A stretch of DNA of 64,000 bases from Ananas comosus (Eukaryota > Streptophyta > Magnoliopsida > Poales > Bromeliaceae), in NCBI RefSeq assembly GCF_001540865.1, contig NC_033635.1, forward strand, positions 4,893,214-4,957,213, written 5' to 3'. The translations under genes were made by a program, and so were the position numbers. The notes beneath the pieces are model-generated. The model was not told where the DNA came from, did no database searches, and worked only from the letters and a program-made list of their open reading frames with translations. Below, one piece after another: positions 55,010 through 64,000 of the stretch; positions within the stretch are counted from its first letter, which is position 1, and every line of letters begins with the position of its first letter.

Positions 55010-58000
55010 TTGGTGAGATTGTTGTTTACAGTGACTCGATTGCGTTTGTAATGTTATATTCCACTCAATGCCAAAGGACAATTATTACCCTCACACTATA
55101 TGCCTCCATTCAAAAAGGTCAAAATCTAATAACATCAATAATTTAATATTATTAATAATATATTAATCTAATTTTTACTGTACATATAGAATGGTTTGAT
55201 TCAAAATTTATAGAATATTTTAAAAATATTATACATTTTATATTTGAAATGTTAAATTTATTATTAGTTTCAAGCCACTTGGGTTGGAAGGATGATAGAA
55301 ACTAATATTTTTTATTAATAAATTATTAATTATTTTCATCAACTATACAAATAAAAATAAGCAATGTTGGTGGTACATCCTTTTGGAGTGTAGGATATAC
55401 GCCCCATCCTTGAATGGATGGGATGTATCTACAAGAAGCATTTTCCAATAAAAATATTTTCTAATTCATAACAATTTAATATTTTTATCACCTAAAAATT
55501 TATAATAATTGTACTAATTTACTAATGATCTTTTACAACTATTTAATTGTAATTAAACGATAATAGTTTAAATATTTTCAATTAAAAATATAAAAATTAT
55601 TAAAATATTATAAACCACGAAGCAAAGGGTCTTATTTTATTGCTATCCAGAGAGCATTGCTCTTTGAATAAATTTTTAGGCTTAATTGCATATAACTCTC
55701 TGTAAATATATTAAATAGTAGATATGTCCTTATAAAATTTAACTTTTTATATTTATTATTATAAAAGTTTTACCGTTTTCAAATATATGTATATTGTTAA
55801 GATTCGTTAGATAAATATAGCTAAACATAGGTAAATATTTATCCTAATTAGTGAATGAGATAAATTGATCTTTTTACTCCTTTTATATTGTAATAATCCT
55901 ATTCACTTATAAAAATAAAAGATGACCGTTGAAATTTTTGGGAAGATATTTATGCATAATTCTATAAGTTAGGACTTTTAAAAGAACATATTTATGATGG
56001 CAAAAATATTATTTTATTTATTTTTTGTTAAAAAGTAAATAGTGTTCTAACGATAATAAATCAGAAGAATAAATATAAATATCACTGAACTTTTATCAAA
56101 ATAAATATAAAAAATTAAACTTTATAGAGATAAATTTATTATTCGATATATTTACATTGAGGTTATAATTAACCCTATTTTTAATTGTAAGAGACTTGTA
56201 GTCCAATAAAGATAGGATTTATAAAATATAAAATGGTGTCACAGTTGCTTCGAGATCTATGATTTTCTTTTCATTTTTTATTTTGGAGATGCTTATCTGG
56301 TTGGTTTTCGTGTCTCCTATCTATATAAATAAAAGGAAAAGATACGTTCATACTTGTTGTAGATTTTTTTTTAAAAAAAAAGCTAAAGTGTAAAGTTTAG
56401 TAGAATACTATAGGAAGAATATTGTTAGAAGCACATATGTCTCCGTAATTCCAAATTATTTTTAGATAATAAGATATCTTAATTAATTATTGCTATGTTA
56501 GATATAATTTATACTGTTAAAATATTTAAAAAATAAATTTCATAATTTTTTGTATTACTTAATAATCAAGAGATTTCGAAATTGCTAATTTGTAAGGCTG
56601 ATGTGACATGCTTGTATATAGAGTTTAACAGTATAAAAGAATAAAAATTTGATAAAATTTTTATTATTTTTTTAAATAAGATAATAACTGTAATTAGAAA
56701 CTTAAGTGTTTTATTATTATCATTTATGATATTTTTAACTTTAGTCGTTTCTCTTTAGAGTATTGGTTCACTAACCAAATAAATTGAAAAGTTATAAGAT
56801 TTAATTTTCAAATACGTTTAATAGTGTAAATTATGTATGACAGCGTTGACCGTCTAGTTCAATAACCTATCATTAAAAAGTAATTGGAAGTACAGAGTAC
56901 AGAGACCTCCGTGCCTCATTATATGCTAGCTGTACTCAAATGAAAAAATGTTTTCTTGATTTATTGCTATTTGTATTTTATCAAACTGGAAGGATCAAAA
57001 CAGCAAGGATAGTTTATACTATTGTCCGCTTAAGTATTATTTGGTTCGAATATAAGTAAGAACTGTCTATTTCAGGATAGGTATAAGTCCGGATATAAGC
57101 AAGAACTAGAAGTGGGCTTCGTTGGCCCGACATGAATCTGGCCTTTTTTTTTTTTTCGAGCCGAGTATGGCCCGATCGACTAGTCCTCGGGCTCTTCAAT
57201 CTGTTTAATTAAACGGATCCAAATGTGGCCCAAGAATATGGCTATATAATATTATTCGATTTTGGTATTGACCAAAAAATTCATTCATTCTAGTTCTAGT
57301 ATTATTTATTGACCGAAATTGATCAGCTATAATAAATGTAATCTCTTTCTAAAAACATTAGATGTTTTAATATTCCTTTTCGATCCAAAATATGAAGTTT
57401 TACTTTTTGGACTTTTGCTCCTCTCAAATTTGCTTTAAATTTTGAATTTAAATTTAAATTTAAACAGGTGGTGAGGCACATCAGTCAGTCCTCGACTGGT
57501 GTGACTGTCACAACAGAGGATGGGTCGGTGTACAAAGCAGACTACGTCATGGTTTCTGTCAGCATCGGGGTCCTCCAAACTAAGCTCATCAAATTCGAAC
57601 CAGACTTGCCGGTAAGTTGCATAAACACAAAAAGGAATCAAACTACTCACATGTTTTTAAGTTCCAAACAGAAGTTTTGAGCTTTGAATTATACTATCAT
57701 TTCATTGGCTATTTGTATCTTAAAAACTTATATCGAAGTGTACGTTTTTGATATACCAGAGTTGGAAGATCTTGGCGGTATATCAGTTTGATATGGCCGT
57801 CTACACCAAAATTTTCCTTAAATTCCCATACACGTTCTGGCCTGAAGGGACAGGGACGGAGTTCTTCCTTTATGCAAGTGAACGGAGGGGTTACTATCCT
57901 GTGTGGCAGGTAAAATGTTATCAAAATATATGAAACAATCGATTTTCTTGAAAAGGTTAATCGAACACTTCTCCTCACGTCTGATCTCAAGATTTTCTAG

Positions 58001-58854
58001 TAAGCCAAAGACAAGGGGTTAGATTAAATTCAAGAAAGTTTTGAAGTGTTCTTAGTTTGGTTTAGACCTGGCAGTAAGTTAAGAATTGCGCGCGTGGTTT
58101 GCAGCAATTTGAGAAGCAGTACCCAGGAGCGAACGTGCTGCTGGTGACGGTGACGGACGAGGAGTCGAGAAGGATCGAACAGCAGTCGGACGAGGAGACG
58201 AAGGCGGAAGCCATGGAGGTGCTGAAGAAGATGTTTGGGCCCAACATCCCTGATGCCACGGACATACTGGTGCCCAGATGGTGGTCTGATAGGTTCTACA
58301 AAGGCACCTTCTCAAATTGGCCCATCGGTGTCAACCGCTACGAGTACGATCAAATCAGGGTAATATATATATACATATATATATAAACACAAAATCTATC
58401 CTATACATATTTTTTACTTACATATTTTAGTTTCTGAATTTTCTTTTAAAAAAATACATATAATTAATACAGTAATTTAGTCTCAGGGTATAAAAAGAAT
58501 ATAATTTTTTCATAACATGAAGCTTGTCATAATTAAATGATTGATTCACTAATCCCATGGTGTGTGTGCGCGCCTGCTTGTCATAATTAAATGATTGATT
58601 CACTAATCCCATGGTGTGTGTATATATAGAGGCCGGCTGGGATACTCTCGATAGCACCAAGAATTTGGTGCTATCGAGTTTTCCACCGTTAGATTTAATC
58701 TTTTGATTATTTTTATCCGTTAGATTGTACTATTCAATCAACCACTTACTCAACCCTAGGGGGCTCACATCATCCTAAGCACACATTTTTTAATCAAAGG
58801 GCTAAAAAATTAATAGCACCAATAGTTTTGTACTATTGATAGTATTCCAGCCTA

Positions 58855-58939
<85 letters not shown>

Positions 58940-59424
58940 TAAAATTATTATGCTATCGAAATTATAGAGAATTTGATACTTCCGATTCTTTCACCTTTGG
59001 ATCAAGAATTGTACGGTTGGAATGATTGCGGTCCCCCCTACGGTTGAGTGGTGGTCCCTATAGGATAATAGTATTAATCCAAAGGTTAGAAATGATTAAA
59101 GAGACTGATCTAAGTAACGAAAAGTCGAAAATACCATATTCTCTATTACTTCCGATAGCATAGTATATAGTTCGACTATGTTGCTTCCGAAAGTATAAAG
59201 AAATTTGTGTGACTTTTTTAATATTTGGATCAACCCTTCAATCATTTCTGGCTCTGAGATTACTATTAGTCCTCTTACTAGACCACAAAATCCTAGCAGG
59301 GACCACTAAACCTTGGGGGAACCGTTTTCGTTCCAATCCTATAATTTTTTATTCAAGAAACAAAAAGTTAGAAGCGACAATTTTTTTATACTTTTGAAAA
59401 CATAGTAGCTTTATACTATATATC

Positions 59425-59467
<43 letters not shown>

Positions 59468-60105
59468 AAGTAATTTCCAAATATTTATTTGAATTTTCTG
59501 GTCTGGTTAGGGCTGTCAGAGAAGTTCTAGATTACAGCAGAGTTAATAAAAAAAAATACTCAATATCTCTTTGTCACATTCTACCCAGCTACATTTTGCT
59601 ATAATAAAAATTTCAAATTAAAAAATTTCTGTTTTTTTATAACCTAAAATAAATCTTATTTCAGCTTATCTTGCATTTAACGAAAGCTTCGACTAGTAGT
59701 TTACCAAACATCCATCTGCTGCTTCTGGGAACAGATAAAATATTCACAAACGACTAAATTGACTAGCTCAAAATGCATCAGTACTTAAAGTGTACATGTG
59801 AGATATTAATAGTGCTATTTTGGTGCTCCATTTGTAGGCACCTGTTGGGCGGATTTACTTCACTGGGGAGCACACAAGCGAGCATTACAATGGCTACGTT
59901 CACGGAGCATATCTTGCAGGCATATACATACACACAAAATGTTTCATGTTTGACCAAAGACATTTTGTTATTTCTCTACTGAGTTGGGATGTTAATACAC
60001 TTGCGCAAATTACAACTAATTGCAGGCATTGATTCTGCCAACATCATGATCAAGTGCATCAAGCACGGTTTCTGCAAGGTCCAAATCAAGGACAAGGACT
60101 CCTAA
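50341..60105 (+). CDS. Secreted polyamine oxidase (FAD-dependent), nine coding exons, complete
   Basis: Exons: 50341-50443, 50573-50822, 50985-51131, 52212-52461, 57468-57611, 57760-57909, 58105-58359, 59838-59919, 60026-60105. These sum to 1461 nt and 486 residues, close to the 500 of maize PAO1. The N-terminus ([19 protein letters not shown]) is a signal peptide, so the product is expected in the apoplast. The Rossmann FAD motif VGAGFSG (residues 29-35) spans the first splice site. Other hallmarks are EATDHIGGR (54-62), [10 protein letters not shown] with active-site Glu81, [15 protein letters not shown] (about 187-201) and [10 protein letters not shown], whose Lys315 corresponds to the flavin-contacting lysine of maize PAO (Lys300 mature). 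Also present are [16 protein letters not shown] and the C-terminal FAD segment [15 protein letters not shown]. The family oxidises spermidine and spermine to an aminoaldehyde, 1,3-diaminopropane and hydrogen peroxide. No peroxisomal C-terminal signal is seen (ends KDKDS). Phases join without stops. All introns are GT-AG except the last. Confidence 0.93.
52654..52680. repeat. GC-rich hairpin at the left edge of an intronic insertion
   Basis: ACTAGTGAAGG precedes CCCGCGCTTCGCGGCGGG (52662-52679), an imperfect palindrome in otherwise AT-rich DNA. Another ACTAGTA lies near 54970. It may mark the end of a transposon; the class is not determined. Confidence 0.35.
52921..53890. repeat. Alternating CT / GC / GA / GC / CT low-complexity block
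   Basis: The + strand is CT-rich (52921-53100), C/G-rich (53100-53300), GA-rich (53300-53475), GC-rich (53476-53545), GA-rich with a pure (GA)n (53577-53620), GC-rich (53630-53680) and CT-rich (53681-53890). The CT and GA parts are complementary in composition, so the block can fold on itself. Several long frames on both strands arise from it; none encodes a plausible protein. Confidence 0.85.
54061..54238 (+). mobile_element. SINE in intron 4, with target duplication
   Basis: The body, about 54073-54227, matches the SINE at 60186-60351 (AAGTAGCAAAAAATTTGATAG, ATATCCGAGATTTTAAATT, CTATCTCTTAAAAAAA). It is flanked by GTCTCCTCTTGA and GTCTCCTTTGA, one base different. More decayed than the other copy. 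Confidence 0.65.
54239..56404. other. AT-rich remainder of intron 4
   Basis: No gene. It holds TA runs and recurring words (AATTTCAAAA...TAACAGATTA, 54530-54790, about four loose copies) plus a small inverted structure near 55385-55430 (CCCATCCTTGAATGGATGGG). Confidence 0.35.
56405..56930. mobile_element. MITE, family X, degraded copy in intron 4
   Basis: TACTGTTAAAATATTTAAAAAATAAATTTC near the left and TTTAATAGTGTAAATTATG near the right are inverted family words. GTACAGAGACCTCCGTGCC and AGCACATATGTCTCCGTAATTCC are the outer arms. Confidence 0.5.
58630..58857. mobile_element. MITE, family Y, in intron 7
   Basis: Best preserved copy: CTGGGATACTCTCGATAGCACC at the left faces TACTATTGATAGTATTCCAGCC at the right, 228 bp. 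Followed by (TC)n and (TA)n runs (58858-58936). Confidence 0.7.
58937..59172. mobile_element. MITE, family Z, copy 1, in intron 7
   Basis: ATTATGCTATCGAAATTATAGAGAAT faces ATTCTCTATTACTTCCGATAGCATAG. The interior word GGTCCCCCCTACGGTTGAG is typical. About 235 bp. Confidence 0.6.
59165..59412. mobile_element. MITE, family Z, copy 2, inverted neighbour
   Basis: TATGTTGCTTCCGAAAGTATAAAG to TTTTGAAAACATAGTAGC, with AGGGACCACTAAACCTTGGG inside, in the opposite orientation to copy 1. Followed by a (GA)n run (59437-59465). Confidence 0.5.
59920..60025 (+). other. Last coding intron of polyamine oxidase, GC-AG type
   Basis: The only join that keeps the reading frame and conserved AYLAGIDSA sequence uses a GC donor (CTTGCAG/GCATAT) and an ordinary AG acceptor (AATTGCAG/GCATTG). 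The ten bases TTGCAGGCAT occur at both ends. Confidence 0.75.
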
Positions 60106-60170
60106 GTTTCGAAAGGTAATTGATGTTCTCGATCGCGAGTTTCTACTTTTCTATTTAGCTTGGTGTCTGC

Positions 60171-60366
60171 AACAGTTTCTTCACTCAACGACCGTCCCTA
60201 GATCAAGTGGCAAAAGGCTTGTTGGTTGGTATCCGAGGCCTAAATTCGAATCCTAGTTGATTCACATTTCTAGCTAAATTTATTTCTGAATGAAATAAAC
60301 GAAGTGGATAGCGTGCTACCTATCTCTCAAAAAAATAAAATAAAATAAAAAAACAGTTTCTTCACT
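60171..60366 (+). mobile_element. tRNA-derived SINE, complete, 15-bp target duplication
   Basis: The body 60186-60351 is flanked by AACAGTTTCTTCACT on both sides (60171-60185, 60352-60366). A-box-like GATCAAGTGGCAAAAGG and B-box-like AAATTCGAATCC are spaced as in a tRNA promoter. The tail is AAAAAAATAAAATAAAATAA. About 166 bp. Related copies are at 54073-54227 and 27857-27925. Confidence 0.85.
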
Positions 60367-60732
60367 TCAGAAGTAGAGCCAATAGGCCTTGCCTAGCTAT
60401 GCAAGAATGCCTAGAAAATGAGTTTTTCAGCCCAACCAGGCGTGAGATTCAAATTAAACTACTTTTAGAAAAGGGTTGATTGCACATAGCTGCTACTTTT
60501 TCATATCTATTTAATTGTAATTGTTGAAGAAAATAATTTCAATTAGAGATAAATTTACGCATGAAATTATAAGAAATAATTTTTTTCTTTAAGACTTGTA
60601 CATATAGTTTTCATCTATATACAACTAAACAAATTACTTCTATCCAAATATATATACAAGGTTATAATTGTCGTATATTTAAGTATATGTATTTAAAACT
60701 ATGCCGTATTTACAGTTGCGTCAGACCAAACG
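60367..60732. other. Non-coding stretch 3' of polyamine oxidase
   Basis: No gene or element recognised; presumably within the UTR intron or intergenic. Confidence 0.4.
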
Positions 60733-62110
60733 ACTCTTTTTAGGGGTGGAAACGAGCCGAGCTCGAACGAGCTTACCTCGGCTCAAATTCGGCTTGAAAT
60801 TAATTTCGAGCTTAAATTTAAGCTCAAGCTTGGATTGAAATTAATTCGAGCCGAGCTCGAGCGAGCTTAATTTCGAGTCGAGCGAGCTCGAGCCCTAAAC
60901 GAGCCGCTTGAAATTCTCAACATCATACGATCAATAGTTTAATTTGTATAGAACAGTATTTATAATTTGATACAAAAATATGTCTAATAGTTCAAAGTAC
61001 AAAATAATTATATAAAATACAGTATTATAATATGAAAAAAATAATTTATGAGTTGAATATCTAATCTTTTCAGCCTCACATGTCTTTTCTTCTGCCTTCA
61101 ATCTTCATATTATTTATTTTATTTTCATTTATGCAGTCAAAAATAAATAAATTATATAGATAAATATGGATAAACTATCCAATCATATATAACAAAAATT
61201 AAAATTTATATGAATAATAATTTTTACTTTAAAAATATTATGTATATTTTTCTCAAGCATACAATTAATAGCAAGGTAGGCAACGGCAGCATATACTGTT
61301 ACTTGGTAACTTGGGAGAGCTTCCGACTGGCCGCTTAGGGTGAGAGACAGAAAAAGAGAAAGAGAGAAATATATTGAAAAATTTAGAGTTCTGTGAAAGA
61401 AAGAAGAAAGGAAAAATGTATAAATTTAGTAAAATTTGCTTTTTTTTTTTATTGTCTATTTGGTTTGTTTTATGGGGCAACAACATTGGCCAATTTTAAT
61501 TAAACTTAAATTATTCACTCAGCCTATATATAATTAAAATATATTATATTAATATTTTTAAATATATATATATATATATAGTGTAGAACTATCATGCTAT
61601 CGAAAATATAGAGGATTTGATGTTTTCGAATTTTTGACCATTTGATTAAAGAATTATATGGTTGGGATGATTGCAGTCCCTCCTAGGATTAAATAATATC
61701 CCTAGGATTGAGTGGTCCCTACAAGATAATAATAGTATTAGTTCAAAAAAAATGATTAAAGGGGTTGATCTAAGAATCAAAAAATTGAAAGCATCATATC
61801 CTCTATACTTTCAATAGCATAGTAGTTCTACTATATATATATATATATATATATAGTAGAACTACTATGCTATCGAAAGTATAGAGGATACGTATATATA
61901 TATTCGAGCTTTTCGAGCTTTTCGAGTTTTTCGAGCCTAATTCGAACGAGCCGAGTAATACTCAAGCTCGGCTTGAAATGAATTTCGAGCCTTTTTTTTT
62001 GTTCAAGCTCGGCTCATTTAATTTCGAGTCGAGCTCGAGCGAGCCAAATATCGAGTCGAACGCGAGTCGAACGCGAGCCGGCTCGCTCATTTGCCAGCCC
62101 TAGCTCTTTT
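60733..62110. mobile_element. hAT-type non-autonomous element with GAGCTCGAG-rich ends
   Basis: The body 60741-62102 starts TAGGGGTGGAAACGAGCC and ends TTTGCCAGCCCTA. It is flanked by ACTCTTTT and GCTCTTTT (7 of 8 match, the hAT duplication length). Subterminal regions are packed with GAGCTCGAGC-like words in both orientations. No transposase frame. Family-Z MITEs are nested at 61577-61895. Confidence 0.75.
61577..61836. mobile_element. MITE, family Z, nested copy
   Basis: AACTATCATGCTATCGAAAATATAG faces TATACTTTCAATAGCATAGTAG. A second end fragment in the same family follows at 61852-61895 after a TA run. Confidence 0.65.
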
Positions 62111-62295
62111 GTCTTTATTTAGAAGGATGAAAAGCTGTTGTGAGGTACTGCATAAATAAATAGGCCCAAAAAGAAGATTTTGGATGACCACATATTTCAT
62201 TTGTAAAATAAATTCCTCATTTAGTACCACATTTTAGTATGGTAGTGCATGATAATTGCTGTGAAATTTAATTATCTTTCACTTCTCTTTGCAGG

Positions 62296-62450
62296 TAATA
62301 TGATCAATAAGATGCCATAATATTGGAAACGCAAAAAGCGTCGTATCTCCCTGAAATTTTATTCTGAAATTACGCTTCTTCCATTGTATCTTTTATTAGT
62401 TTTTTCCTTGGAAGGACATTAAATTGGAACTTAATAAACATGCATGCTTG
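62296..62450 (+). other. Possible terminal 3'-UTR exon of polyamine oxidase
   Basis: Follows the acceptor at 62295. It contains AATAAA at 62433-62438 and T-rich downstream sequence. Speculative without RNA data. Confidence 0.35.
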
Positions 62451-62707
62451 ATTATTGTCTACGCAATTATATCGAAAGAGTAATGCCATTAAAAAAAAAC
62501 TGATTTAATTCTTAGATTATTAAGTTTGGTCTTTTTCACTGCTTGAATATAATCAGATTCAGTTAACCGGCCTGTCTGTTCCTCTTAAAATTGGATCTGT
62601 TGATATCGCTTCCACACTCAAAACCAAAATTTAAGGAGAAAACACATCTAACCTATGATCAAGATTCAAGAATAGCACATGACTGCTATAGAAAACAAGC
62701 TATAGTT

Positions 62708-62840
62708 GGATTCCTTGATTCTCAAGTTGTATTAGGCTGAATATATATTAGATGCAAGTGTACAAAGTATTTGTTTAAACATATGTGAAACAATAGAATG
62801 GTAACAAAATTTAAAATCCCCTACACTCCCCCTCAACCTA
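62708..62840 (-). repeat. LTR-like direct repeat, copy 1
   Basis: GTATTAGGCTGAATATATATTAG and neighbours recur at 63368-63495. On the - strand a purine tract (GTTGAGGGGGAG) lies just before TGTAGGGGATT at about 62828, as expected for a Copia 3' LTR start. Confidence 0.5.
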
Positions 62841-63289
62841 TGCAGCTGGATAGACAACGCATAAGTTGTCCTGAAAAGTTTCAAATTTGAAAGTAGAAAG
62901 ACTAAGGGATTCAAGTGCAAATAGCAGGCTGTATCGACGGAAAAGAAATTGTAAAATGGAGATATCTCTATATATTTTGTACCAGTATGCTGCACTGGAT
63001 TAGTGCCCATATAAGTTGTACTAATATTACCACAGTATACATGAGACATGTTTGGTGTTCGTAACATGTAACTCATAGAGTAGCTAAGCCAACCAAACAA
63101 CATCAGCAACAGTTCTAGCCATAGCCCTATATTCAGCTTCGACGCTTGAGCAAGAAATAGCAAGTTATTTCTTAGAGACCATGAAAAAGAATGAGCATCA
63201 AAATAACGGGATTGAATGCTGACTTTGATGGCAAGTGACCTAGTATGTATTGGAAAAATGCTTGAAGAGTTAGTGATATTTGCAGTCAA
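62841..63289 (-). pseudogene. Copia RNase H remnant, frameshifted
   Basis: On the - strand about 63175-63095 encodes ISCSSVEAEYRAMARTVADV, the Copia RNase H signature. In another frame about 63040-62955 encodes YCGNISTTYMGTNPVQHTGT, then KYIEI, the end of the domain. Frameshifts and a changed active-site residue (Gly for Asp in YCDN) show it is dead. Its orientation agrees with the polypurine tract and LTR-like repeat downstream on the - strand. Confidence 0.7.
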
Positions 63290-63367
63290 AAGAGGATATC
63301 TTAGTGAGATGATCCATGTAAATAATATAAATACGTTTTACAACCTGCATATAAGGAGTTCTTTTAA

Positions 63368-63495
63368 GTAGGATTCCCTAATTCCCAGATTGTATTAGAT
63401 TGAATATATATTAGATTCGAGTGTATAAAATATCTTTCTAGACATATATGAAATTACAGAATGATGAGATATTTAAAATTTTCTACTACTTCTTC
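63368..63495 (-). repeat. LTR-like direct repeat, copy 2
   Basis: About 130 bp related to 62708-62840 (GTATTAGATTGAATATATATTAG...) in the same orientation, with moderate divergence. Together they bracket the RNase H remnant but are too close for a normal element, suggesting deletion or nested insertions. Confidence 0.45.
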
Positions 63496-63744
63496 AATTG
63501 AATGTGGCTCAAAGATTAGCACTAGAAGGGAAAAGAAAACGAAAGGTTTGGTGTTGATGCAAATATCATTATCTCTTGATAGATAAGTGAAAGAAGAGAA
63601 ACAAACCAAGAATGATTAACTAAATCCTCCAAGCTGTACATTAGTGCCCAGAACAGAGATCCTGCCTGAACTTGGACCACCACATCAGCTGTGGACTGTA
63701 AGCACATCTTGCCTTATTCCAAATTATCGTGTGCATATATATAT
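63496..63744. other. Non-coding stretch
   Basis: Nothing recognised apart from a short TA run at about 63737-63747. Confidence 0.3.
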
Positions 63745-64000
63745 ATAGGCCATGGCTACTATACTATTATGAGTATTGAAGCCCTCGTACTCATAAGTTG
63801 TTTTTGATGATGGAGCTTCCGAATCGACGATCCACTCCGTTAAATATCAGCTAGAGTATTTAAAACTTCTAGAAAATAAATTTCGTAAATTTTCGAAATC
63901 ATAATAAAGTCCATCAAGCGGACATAAAATGAACGGTCAAAATCGAACGACGTCCTAAAAATGGATGATCGGATCCTTCAATTCAAGATCAGAGTTATTG
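63745..64000. mobile_element. MITE, family X, cut by the window end
   Basis: GGCTACTATACTATTATGAG, GTACTCATAAGTTG, CGATCCACTCCGTTAAATAT and GAACGGTCAAAATCGAACGA match the left half of the 24470-25050 copy. Confidence 0.65.

Larger units (their letters stand above)
52462..57467 (+). other. Intron 4 of polyamine oxidase, 5.0 kb, repeat-filled
   Basis: All other introns of this gene are 106-1480 bp. This one carries the purine/pyrimidine block (52921-53890), a SINE (54073-54227), TA microsatellites (54321-54362, 54974-55007) and a family-X MITE (56405-56930). It starts GTCAGG and ends TTTAAACAG. Confidence 0.8.
60116..62295 (+). other. Possible 3'-UTR intron of polyamine oxidase
   Basis: Ten bases after the stop is a donor-like AAAG/GTAATTG. 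At 62286-62295 a good acceptor (TCTCTTTGCAG) precedes sequence ending in an AATAAA signal. Between them are a SINE and a hAT-type element. Transcript evidence is lacking. Confidence 0.35.

Noticed and set aside
62732..63289. A 185-codon minus-strand protein
   Set aside because: The frame crosses an LTR-like repeat, and the only recognisable segments are parts of Copia RNase H split between two frames.

Overview
The window is nuclear DNA of a flowering plant. The polyamine oxidase gene is of the monocot (maize PAO1-like) type, and the LTR-retrotransposon load suggests a commelinid monocot. Pineapple is my guess, from sequence style only, and is not proven here. It is a gene-poor, repeat-dense stretch, so most long open frames are retrotransposon parts or low-complexity artefacts. 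The assembly has two N runs (11677-12003, 42880-42903) and five single n characters (18071, 29335, 35478, 44346, 48342). Most of these mark rearranged or duplicated joins.

Host genes. (1) A complete secreted polyamine oxidase gene on the + strand, nine coding exons between 50341 and 60105, encoding 486 residues. It has a 5-kb fourth intron full of repeats and a GC-AG last coding intron. (2) Exon 1 of a thymidine kinase on the - strand (21661-21770), with an E2F-type site upstream. (3) The last coding exon of a CbiQ/EcfT-like membrane protein, probably ABCI12-like, on the - strand (8751-8900). (4) Unrecognised exon-like islands on the + strand between about 5.1 and 7.55 kb, split by a MULE and a LINE. 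Genes 2 and 3 are fragments. The Copia block between them contains an n join with a duplicated 3' part, so the two sides may not be contiguous in the genome.

Mobile DNA, left to right: an ACCGGT-rich repeat and a Ty3/Gypsy gag-protease remnant with polypurine tract and LTR (1-3.7 kb); a tandem TRIM on the - strand (3.9-4.7 kb); a 657-bp MULE with 9-bp target duplication (5.5-6.2 kb); a truncated LINE (6.4-7.1 kb); Copia element A with an open 1329-codon polyprotein, a long leader holding repeated hairpins, and long LTRs (11.4-21.0 kb); a decayed Gypsy 5' end with a LINE inside its LTR (22.4-24.2 kb); several MITE families; three solo LTRs (29.6, 32.8 and 47.2 kb); a pair of 5S-rRNA-like modules (32.0-32.4 kb); Copia element B, whose left flank and LTR appear three times (37.1-46.4 kb); SINEs in and just after the oxidase gene; a hAT-type element (60.7-62.1 kb); and a Copia RNase H remnant (62.7-63.3 kb).

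Best leads: (a) hairpins in the leader of Copia A that share one loop motif while their stems differ; (b) the TRIM array; (c) the 5S-like tandem modules; (d) the thymidine kinase exon with its E2F site beside a suspicious Copia join; (e) the three-fold Copia B flank, which looks like two alleles or copies concatenated by the assembler.
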